Shown piece after piece: positions 20,243-32,200 of a stretch of DNA of 64,000 nt; within the stretch, counting starts at the first letter, position 1, and every line of letters starts with the position of its first letter. The position numbers were made by a program, and so were the translations under genes. The notes beneath the pieces were generated by a model, which saw nothing but the letters and a program-made list of their open reading frames with translations, did not search any database and had not been told where the DNA came from. This DNA is from Typha latifolia (lineage: Eukaryota > Streptophyta > Magnoliopsida > Poales > Typhaceae), in NCBI GenBank assembly GCA_019914945.1, contig CM034107.1, positions 1,860,001 to 1,924,000 of the forward strand, given 5' to 3'.

Positions 20243-23200
20243 TCACTTACCAGTGTCCTCAGCAACCTTTTCATGGTGAGCGTCCTCAAGTGGAACTTCA
20301 CTGGTTGGCAACTCTGAACTACTGTTACAATTTATGGATTCAAGAGGTTCTTCTGAATCGACACATTGACTACCACTGCAAGACTTTGGCAAACTTTCAG
20401 CAACCACATTCTGTGGTTCACTGCCAGACTTTGGCACACTTTTAGCAACCACATTCTGTGGTTCACTGCCAGAATTTAGCAAACTTTCAGCAACCACAAT
20501 CTGTGGTTCACTGCCAGAATTTGGCAAACTTTCTGCAACCACATTCTGTGGTTCAGGAGATGCCACTACATCTTCAGCTTCTCTATCATTTTCATCTCCT
20601 AATGCTGGCAAGCATTTGCTGGTATCAGAGGAAACCTCATCCATGGTATCCTTGCCTTTTTCCAGTTCAGGCTCCGCATCTGAAACATGTGGATCTGGGC
20701 CCTTTTCAGGAAGGTTACCTGATGTCTCCCTCCATTCAACAAACTCTGGTGGTTTCTCATCTACAACTGTACTCAACTGTCTCGTATCATCTTCAGAACT
20801 CTTTATGGGACCATTCCCCAAAACCATGCTTGTAGTTTCTACTTGACTAGTCCCTAAGTCAGGTACTCGAGAAGATGCTGCTGTATCAGTCACATCATCG
20901 TTTTCACCAACAATGACTTCATCAGTCTCATCTATATTTGGTGACATCTCATCTGAGTTCGGAGATGGTGAAGCAAGAGAGCCAATGGAATTAACTGCTC
21001 TGTCATCCTCAAATGCAAACCAATTTGAATTTGTAAAAAGAGAGCTGCTATAAAGCATATTCTTGTTTAGTTAGAAATCAGTAGCAAAATTAGAGAAGAT
21101 TCATTGATGTATCAGGTTGCTATTACAAGAAAAGAACTACCTTTCCTGGTCATCACCCAAACGCAGGGAAGAAATAACAACTTCAGCAGATTCATCATCA
21201 AAATAAACATCCTGTGAGCATTAGTCAAAAAAAATTTTTGATGAGAAGTGTTGTAAGAACAGTTTTAATTTTTCAAACATCTTTAGGACAGAAAATCAAC
21301 CACCCTAGTTTTCGTTTTTGTTTTCTATATGCACACTCCAAGATTGGAACCTAGAAAAATCTATAGCTACTAATGGCTCTTGCTACAACCAAGCAAAACA
21401 AGAAGCGACCCAACCATACCTCTTCGTCTCGTTCAAGTGATCCTTGAGCCTGCATACATCATTGAAACTAATTAATATTTTGAATAGCCAATGAATTTGA
21501 ATATCATGAGAACAGTTCTTAATCTAATAAAAACATGAAGATGATGGCTAAAATAAATTCACACTGCAATATCATGATATAATCAAGAGCAATCCTAGAA
21601 CAAGAAGCTAGAAGATTTCTCTGCTGCTATGTACAGGTCCTGCTACCAATATAAAACATACAAAACTCAAAAATCATCTCTGTATTCTCCACAGCAAACA
21701 ACAATGATGATTCTAACAAAGTGAAAGTAATAAGATAAGAAATCGAAAATAGACATTACAACCCATATGTCTTTTGCAGTAAAATATATTGACGCAAGCA
21801 AGCATTTTGTGAAGTTTAGTATTGTTGCATAGTGCATGTAAATGTAAGGTTAATCTACATTTTAGTTTCAAGACAACATGCATTTTTAGTCATTGGTACT
21901 GCATTAAAAATCCCAGAGTCAAGTTATCTTGGGTTAAAAATAAAAAAAAATTGTATATAATACCCTGATTTATAATGTAATTATAGTTTACACCCTACAT
22001 TTTCATTATTTGCAAATCGAGCCCTATGATTTAGTGAATATATGCAGAAAACACTCTAAGTTATACTTAAACTAACACAGTGAGAATATTCCATTAAGTA
22101 GAGGTATTTTATTTCTAAAATAACTAAAATGCCCTTAGTATGACTTAATTAAAAGTATCTTCGTAATCTTCTTAGTATAGTAAACTTAACTAAGAGATTT
22201 AATTAAGTTTAACTAACTAATTTAACGGCACAATATTTTCTATACATATTCGCTAAATCATAGGGCTCGATTTGCAAATAGTGAAAATGTGGGGCGTAAA
22301 CCATAATTTCATTAAAAAAACAAAGTGTTATATGCAAATTTTCCTAAAAATAAAGGGAAGCAAGCTCTTGCAAGAAAAAAGAGCACAGTTGTCAATACAA
22401 TTGATGCTCACCTCATCAATATCATCATTACTGTATATCCCATATCGAAATGCCTGGCTCAAGTTATTAGCAAGCGCGGCCACATCGTAATCCCTATCCC
22501 TAAAGTCCTCATCATCACTATCTCTACCTCTATCCTGTAGTGACATTGGGCGTCTGCAATGAACGACACCAAAAAAAAAAAAACAGGTTTATCTACACCA
22601 GATAAATTTTATATAAATGCAGTAGCATCAAATAATAGAAACAAGTGAAGAACGCACCATAAACTAATTCCTACATCATACCCAAAGAAGAAAGCACAAT
22701 TTAATCCATATGATGCCAATATTAATATCATAATCCTGTTAGTATTTCAGTTTCTACATTTCCATAGTAATCAAATATAAGCACCTAGTATGATCAGCAA
22801 TTACAAAAAGGTAAGTAGAAATTTCTGTTTTCTGATGAATATTTTTCCATTTAACGAATTATTTAAAGGACGAGAAAATTATGAATTGAACTTCTTCTAT
22901 CAAAAGTAAAGTTTATACAAACTCTTTTTTCTGTCAAGAATTCTGGAGTTTCAGGAGGAAGGAATAGTCATCTAAATCCTATTCACAAGCTGGAGGTACA
23001 TACTCTGAATAAATAAACCAAAGATGATCTTCTTATCATTCTTTATTTTAAAAATCTGACATTCCAATAGATAATAGTTTGATATGGTAGAATAACAAAC
23101 AAACAATTGAGTAGAAAAAAGAATCGACGCATAGTAAAGTAAATGGCCAAGATACAAAGAAACCTTACCCACAGACCCACTGAAGAACATTTTCAACTGC

Positions 23201-26200
23201 ATTGCGTTTGAGCAGGACATTTTGATGCCAATCGATCCATGCACTCTTTTGCTGTCAATCAAGATCAAGCCAACTATATAAGATTTCCCCTCCAATTAAG
23301 AAATGGCGCAACCACACCTACTGCTAGTGATCTTCACATAATAATCACATTGTTCAAAATTCTGAAGGAAGCTGCGGGTGTAAACTTTGTAGTGAGTTGT
23401 AAAAGAAATTAACCATAAGCGCAAGGAATAATGAACATAGTCATTTCAAAGTTTCTCTGTATATGAGAGATGGCCTTAATGCCTTAAAAGTTCATTTACG
23501 TATCAAGATGTATGATGTTGGCATAGTTTAGTCACTAAAGGAAGAAAGTCACTAGAAAGAGTTCTATATTAGTGTTCAAATTATTTACGCAAACCCCTTC
23601 TAAGCATAGATCCTGGTTGGCTGGTTTCAGCACTATAGCAGGTCTGCTGCAGGGTTGCAGCAGGAGGCAGCAGGCGGCTGCAACAGGCCTGTAGCAGCAG
23701 CCTGCTGCAGAGAAAGAGAGCGGGAAAGAGGAGAATAGATTTTTAGGCTTTATATATAAGTAATTATTATTTTCTTGTAATTTTTTCTAAATTTTTAGAA
23801 ATTTCTTAATATTTTTAAATAATATTTAGAATTTTATTTATTTAAAATAATCTGATCCGATACAGACAGCCGATACAACTGATATAGCCGATACGGTCGA
23901 TACGTATCATTTTTCCAGACGGCCGATCTCGATCCCAATACTAATTTTTAGAACCTTACTTCTAAGTACCATCACAATTTGTGACAAGAGTTAAATTTAA
24001 AAATAAGAAAGAAAATGTGTATGTCCAATTGTAAACAAGCACTTTTAAATTATGAGAAAGAATACAACTTAGGTCTATCGACTTTTTCACATAACTAGTA
24101 TCATCTACGTCCAAAAAATAGTCATACAAGTTACCCAAAGCTGAGATATCGTTTAAAAAAAAGAAAAGAAAAAATGGTTCAAATGATTAACCTGCAAGTG
24201 TGTCTGGATTATGCTGCTATTATTTCCCAACTGAATAAGCTTGTTGGCTATGCGTGTCATGTGACCAACATTCCCTATCTTTGGAGGTGATTTTCCCTCT
24301 GAAGAAACTGTATGCTGCAAAAGGAAGTTGTAATAAGCATGGTATCACCAATCTGAGAAGGCAGAAGATAAGATAACCTAATAAAGAGGGGAGGGTTGGA
24401 GGACTACAAGAGGTAGAATAGTAAGAGTGATTAATGCAAGAATCAGGTGGAGTGTCCATACTTTAGTGAAATCAGTTGACAAGGTAGACTGCTTCTCTGC
24501 TTCAAGAATTTTGTCAACAATTTTACACTCATTGAGAACATGCTCAATAAGCAGGCTCCGCCGACTCTCTAAACATGAATAAATAATGTTCTCTACATGG
24601 TGATGCAAGAAGTTATTGAAAGGATACCTGTAATATCATGAATTAAATCTAAAACTTTATAAAATTCGTGGGATAGAGTTGAAGTAAATACTAAAATAAA
24701 CACATGCAACGTACTCGAAAAACAAATGTATAACACATCTTATTGCTCCAAGTTGGATCAGTTGTGTTTCAGCAGTTTCGCTTCCAATTGAGAGCAAAAC
24801 GGAGATGAACTCTACAATCTGTAAAACAGAAACCAATTTAACCACAAAAAGCAAGGGCAGTAAACCAAAACTGCTAGTACTACTCCACAAATAATACACA
24901 TACATATATTCATATGTGTACAAACCAAGGCAAACACACTGACCAAACATGGGATTATTATGACTAATAAGTTCAAGGAAAATAGGGCATCAAGCCGAAT
25001 CCCCTAAACGAGATTCATATCAAACTCATTGTGATCTAATATGCTGCATCTATCCAATCAAAAAGATGTGCACTACATATGGGAACTTGTGGGACTTCAG
25101 AATCTCTCTGAAGCTTGTCAACTTATCATTCATCTACTGTAAAGGAGGCTCGTAAATGCAAGATTAGCAGTCTCTGTGAAACAGACAGGAACCTATTTCC
25201 ACACTTCCTAAGAAACAGTTCTCTCATTGGTCTAACCTCCAACTGCTCTTGCATAGTAAGAAAAAAAAGGTACCAGGACTTCATTGTTAGATGATTTAAC
25301 TACATAAATGTCATTCAACAAATAACCGGTTAAGACAATGTTGGATAGTCGGATTCTTAATCTATATCTTACTTTCCAATATGCAGCCCCCACACAATCC
25401 AGAAGTGAATACTATCAATAGAGGTCCTTCTGGATATCTGTAATTCTATATTTTCAATTCCTCATCACTCATGGAGATATTAACGAGATCAGCAATTCAG
25501 CATCACACCCCTGCCATAAGATTAGTTGTCCCAGTAAAATTCCATTCCTCACACAGTCACCACTCTATGCATGTTGATATCCTAAAGATCTGTATCAGTG
25601 CTACTGGCCCACCAAGGGGATTAGAATTCCAAAATGAATTAAGATTAACATGATAATTTTCATTGCCTCAATGATAAACTTGCAGAATTTCTTAAGTTAA
25701 TAAATCACAAATTTGACAACCAACTTTTTCAAGCATAAAAGAAACAAATGAATTGTGTTATATGGTAATCTTTTCAAAAATCATGTCTGGAATAGTGGCA
25801 GAGTTCCTATATAACATGATACCTTCAAACGATGTTTTCCCAGCGGAGGCTGTAAATTTCCATACGTGGTAGGCAAAACACTTTCATCAGAAGAAACATC
25901 CAATAATTTCAGCAAGTCACCTGCAATTTGATGTCACAACTCACAAGTAAGGACACATGCTATAGCAGATAAAAGCAGATATTGAAGTCTTCTTTAATCC
26001 TTGGAAACTGTCACCAAAAGCTTATTTGAGCATCTTTCTGTAGACGTCTGTAAATTTCTAAATTGTCATTCACATAAGATATTATTTTAAGGACAAGAAA
26101 ATTGTATTTATATGTCATCAAAATTATGAAGCATGTATCTAGTAATGAAGCAGATAGGACTTCTGGTGCTCCCTTGTAGATCTACACTGAGTCATGCAGT

Positions 26201-29200
26201 AATACACATTACATTAAGATAAAGTGATAAACTAGAAGTTTCATATAAAAAAAACTCATACACATAATATTCTACTAAAGGAGGACCACCGACCTAGGCT
26301 CTCCAGCATGCCATCGACTGTCTCTGGACTAGCAGTAACCAGTGTTCCATGACTTAGTTGACTTCGAAATGCCTGGTAGGAAGCTGATACTAGTCTCTTA
26401 GGATCTAACAATGATATGCATACTGACAATGAGTGAACCAACACTGATTTAGGCCTTGAATCTTCAAGTGCATGACGAAACAATCTCCCAACAAAACTGC
26501 ATTTAATAAATCAAAGAGGAACATGTATAACAATTTGATTAACCTAAAAGATAAAAAATTTAAGGCATAAAAGCATTAAAAAGATCATTCAAATGAAGAC
26601 ATTGAACAGCTATTTCTCGAAAAATACCAGGGACTGCAAATCTTTGCAGCAAGAGCAGGGGGAGCATATCTAGTTACAGCACAAAGAATTTCTGCAGCAT
26701 TGGCATGCACTTCAGGAGAATCCTGTTAAGTATAGTAAAGTATAAAATGAATAGATGGAGAAGTGGCACACTGGTCCCTAAAATTAGAACAATAAATTTG
26801 AAAATTTCAGTATGCACACAAGCAAAATGCTTTAATTAACTAAGCCTATGCTGAATATACTTTCTGATGTCATAGATAAACAACTCATAAGATATACAGT
26901 AGATAAAATACCACATTGATGATAGACCAATTAAGTATGAGCATTCATGTCAATAAGTACTCTAAAATAGCTCCCACCTACAGATCTGGAAAAGGGTGGA
27001 ATTTGTACTTGTTCTGCACTTGTAACATATAGATGGGCACAAATAGGCCTGACCTATGATAGCTTAGAGATTGTTTTTGTTCACTCGGTGTTCGGCATAA
27101 CTTTTTCCTGACTGCATTAGCAAGGGATATGTACATTGTAAAGAAAGTGAGTCCAACTTATTCTCATGCCAAAAACAGCGGGATAAATTGTTCTAACAGT
27201 CCTGGTACACTTTGATCTATAAATTTTACATGCATTATAGTCCAATGATGGCCATGCTGACCGGCATGAGGAGTGCTGGCCGGCACTTTCCATGCCGGCA
27301 GCGGACTGGCACTTGGCATGAGGGGTGTCGCACGACACCCCTCCTAGCAGCTTCGCCGCTCACCACTGACCTCGCCTCTCCACTATCCTTGTCGCCCTCA
27401 AGTGAGAGGCAAACAACGTACCTATCGGGTGTCATAGCCCAAGGAGGAAGAAAAGGGCAGCGGGTCAAATCAGGTCGATTAATAACTTAAGTTGCGGATC
27501 GATCCGATCCAATCCGACCCGCTACCCTTTTCTTCCTCCTCGCGCTAGCGCACTCGATAGGTGCGTCGCTCGCCTCTTGCTAGGAGCGACAAGGACAACG
27601 GCAACAATGAGATCGGCAGTGAGCGACGACAACGAGATCGACGGCGAGTGTGGAGATCAACGGCGAGCGAGGAAAGGTGAAAGTGAGTAGTCTCCCTCTC
27701 TTGCGGCACAGCTAGCAAGTGCCGCACCGATGGTCACCACGGGTCGTGCCTGTGACATAACCATCCTTGTTGCAGCCTATACATATTTTCTTTATTTTAA
27801 AAAAAACTAGAACAAACCTTTAGCCAGTTTGGATGGGATGGATGGGATGCACAAGATCCCTGTGCATGCTGATAAAGAGGTGAGTCTCACAAGATAATAA
27901 GACTATTAATCTGCCTAAAATTGTTTTAATGAGGAAAAGAATCACTCTAGCTCAATTGAGTTCGATATGTCTCACAAATACTAATGAAACAATCAAGGCC
28001 GATTTGTGGTGCCTTGATAGATGGCAAAAGTTCTAGTCACGGAAATACCATCTTAATATCAGAAACATCATAGGTGATAAGATAAAGTTGACGTAAAAAA
28101 TATAAAAAATTAAAAAACATCAAGACAAATACAAGGGGGAAAAAGTAGATAAAAACCTATAAATGACATATAGTTAAAAGAGGATTACAAAGTCAATGGT
28201 AACTTCTACATTATGGCAACAGAGGAGGAGAGTTCTATCTTCTACTTTTATCAATGAATAGTTCAAGCTGGCCAGCTGTTTGTTTCTGTTTGCTTTTGAA
28301 GACTCCAGATCAGAGAGTTATTTAATTTCATTAGTAATGCTAGGTTGAGTGGCTATCAAGCTTGATCATATACTAATATGGGCCAAGGCTATGATTGTCA
28401 ACAAGAAGATATTAAACATCTCAAGGTAGAACAATTCGAGTTAAAGCATGATACTGCTAATAACTTGATTAGACATTGCAGCCCACTATTACATGCTTCA
28501 ATCATTCTCCTCAACTATATTATTCCTTTCAGCAGTCATATATGAGCATTTCATTCTCTCCATCAATGTAATTACCACTTGTTAACATACAATGAGACAC
28601 AATCCTAATAATGACTAGAGGCAACTGACCTATATGCGATAAATTCCATGTCAAGCAATGGCCCAACTGCTGAAAACATTTTTATAAGGCCATGTTTACT
28701 TTAGGAATAAAGTCAATTCTAGAATAAGTATTCATCTTTATTATTCCTAAAATAAGGTCTTTTTCAGAAATAATTATTGTTATGTTTAACTTGTATTCTA
28801 AAATAAAGATATAATTACCTTTGATGTAATATAATGTGAGAAAAAGATAAGAAAATTGTGTTTTTTATGAAATTACCATGAATACCCTTTGACTTAATAT
28901 AAAATAGGTTGATGAGATAGATATCAATGATAAATTAGTAATTGAATTAATATGTGGTATAAGATGTAATTTTTGTAAATAGTATTTATATTCTAGAATT
29001 GGGTTATTATAGTGTTCAGTTGTTATTGTGGAAAAAGTGATATAATCTAGAATAAGAAAAAAATTATTCCTGAGGTGAATGGGGGCTAAGTACACGCCTC
29101 AAGAGAATAGCTTCATGTGTGCAACTGGACCAATTATCTGCTTACAAGGCAACATCTACCATGCTCGAAATGGGATAGATAATTAAGACAAAAACAAGTG

Positions 29201-32200
29201 TCATATTGACTACATGCCAAAACAGGATGTGCAAGCAGCATATAATAAATTTATCATTTTCCCCAATGTCCAGTCCATGAAATCTACACCACCTACAACT
29301 TTATGTCCCATTAAATATTTGATATCCAAAGATCCTTAGTAGTAAATCATCATAAAATATGCACTCCCTTTTTTGCCCAGATGACTATTGGGCCTTTAAA
29401 ACATAGGTCTTTATATTTGACAATAGACCAGACGAACACACACTATTAAAACCTAAATCTTAATATTTTGCTCCTAATAATCAGAAAATTGATAGACATG
29501 TGGTCTTCAAAGATATGGTTATTGGAAAATTGTTAATGGTGTTTTTGAATATTAAGTTATTTTTTCTTGGCAATAGTTGTTGTATCTTCCATGATTTTAT
29601 CTTTTATATTTTCTTTTTCTTTAGATGGCGGCAGGGTTCAAGTATTATTCTCAACTCAAATTCATCAAGATGACTGTCAAACAGAATACAATGTTGTTTG
29701 AAGATGAAAATAAATAGTACTACAAGACCAAAAAATAAAGACAATGTTGCCATCAACAACATACCGATGAGCTGAACTTATCCACAATCATCTCAAGAAC
29801 ATTAGTATCTTCTAACCATTGCATCGTATCCGCATAATTGGAATACATACTTTCATCAGCACCAATTAATCGAATTAGCACCTGGATTACAAGAGAATAA
29901 AAGAAGTAAAGAAGTTAACTCCTATACACTTAAGGAATGCTATGATAAATAAGAACGGCCATCTAGAAATGGCTTACCTCCATTATAGAAGTGATCCCTA
30001 GGAGATCGACAAGTTGGCTGATTATCTCTGGATGACCCTAGATGAGAAAGAATGCAGGAAGTCATCATGAATGCAAATAACAAACCCATACAAAATGTTC
30101 ACATCATGTAAACATAGATATTTACAGCTTTACAAAATAGTAATTTTTCGTAGTTAATGCAATCATGCAAATGATGTAATACGAGCACAAACGTCATCAA
30201 AATTCAGTATAAGGGTCCTGCCCAAAACTATTAATATGACAACACAGTCATAGTTCCAAGAGACTTATGTTTCAAGGTTGATGATATAGAGCTTCATGTT
30301 TATTTTCACTCAACTAGTAGGTTGTTTAGGGGCAAAAATCAAATAACATTCTCAAGTAGAACACAACTCTAATTAGTGAACTTTGATTATTCAAACATAC
30401 TTAATAGTTAATACTCAATGAGCACTTCTGAGAAGGTTCATATTGCATCAAAAGACTCTAGGCATGATAAACACAAATTTGCAATCATTCTGAACATGTT
30501 TTATACTGAAGAGTGCTATGAAGTATGGCTGTTGAATTCTAGTTTAGATCTACCGACAAGTGACAAGTCATATGATCAAGTAACTGAATTTCAATCGATG
30601 GGGAAAAAGTTAAATAACTGGACTGAAATAAGAAAGATGACTTTATCCACAAAATCAAAGAATATATACCTGAACATAAGTCATTAGAGGGATTGTCTTT
30701 CGCAGCATCAGACATATTACAACCTAGAGAAATAAAGAAGGTGAATTATCAGGTATCTTAGGAGATAGAGATTTTGATAGAGAAGTAAAGAAAATCTAAA
30801 AGAATATCGCTCCATAAGTAATAAACTCAACAGCCATTGACGCAAGAAGTCAAGAAGTACGGAGCCACAGACAATAAAACTGCGAAATGATATAAAAGTA
30901 CCTTACTAAAGTAGCCTGCCAATAATGTACTATGAGGGTTCTCTGGCTTCAGGAAGGAGAAAAGCAAATTCATCAGCTGCACAGAAAGAAGAAACAGAGG
31001 AAACACATATATGAGGATATAATTGTGCATCTTCAAAAGCAAAATCAAAACATTAGAAGATGATTTTTCAAGATAAAACATAAAACAAATTGCTTACCTC
31101 TTCATCCTCTACTAAAGTTCTCAATATGATATCAACCTCGCAGGTAAATATCTCGCATGCCATAAAAGGAAACCTGTATGACAAATTCCAGGCAAAAGAA
31201 TTGAAGAAATAAATCATGCAGTAAGTAGTTGTAAAAAGAAACAGTTATATATGTCAATTAGCAAGGATTTACTTGAAAGTTCGCTTCTTTTCAGCATCCT
31301 CTGGAGCTTCTTCTACAATATAGTGGAGTAATTGCTCCACTTGAGCTCTACCTCGCAAACTACAAATAATATCGAAAAACATGAAGAAAGGAACAAATTG
31401 ATTTCACCATAAGCATATGTTCTTCATAATTCATCAGTATAAAGTTCTTAGATATACTGAATACTTCATAAATCAAATATTACAAATTACTTTTCACTTT
31501 ACACAAAGAATTGCAGAAATTATTCAAAATAAGACTCTTCTTTGGTGAACATTAGAACCATTCAACAAGATTTTCTTGAAAAAGAATACAACTGTCTAAA
31601 TTAAAAAAGTTAGACCAAATATTTTCTTCACAATTGCGAGAAAAGATGGGAAACTGCTTCTTACTTCATAAAATTCGTTTTCAAGTTCTGTTTTTTTTTC
31701 TTAATTAACTGTTTTCTCTTACTTTTTTAACTCTTTCTGTGTGTATCTATAATAAGTAACAAGTTTAGAACTGATATATTCAACATATCAGTTCTAACTA
31801 ATGTTTTCCTGAAATAATCATAAAAACAATTGACTTCATCGAACCATTGAGGAATAAGCATCCTTTATCCACAATATAATAACTAACATCATCTAGCAAC
31901 AATTGAGGAACCACAACTCTTATGTTTTGATTGAACGACCTTTCCCAGTTATGTCTCTTGGAAGGGTGATTTTCATATGTCACAACCTTTGAATACTTAT
32001 TTCCCCAAGATCCTATTAATGCTGCGGCAACCTTATAATCCATTTGAATCCAGGACTAAATTAAACATTGATGGATCTTACAGTCATGAAATTTCATATT
32101 GTAATGCTAGTTACTTATTTGGAACTCCAATGGAAAGCTAATCTGTGCAAAATCCTATAAATTATCAGTTCTAGTGCCCTATAATCCAAGTCATCAAAGT

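Noticed and set aside
20458..20846. Plus-strand ORFs of 76-125 codons
   Set aside because: They are antisense to the SAPS tandem-repeat exon, and their repetitive His/Gln peptides mirror that repeat.
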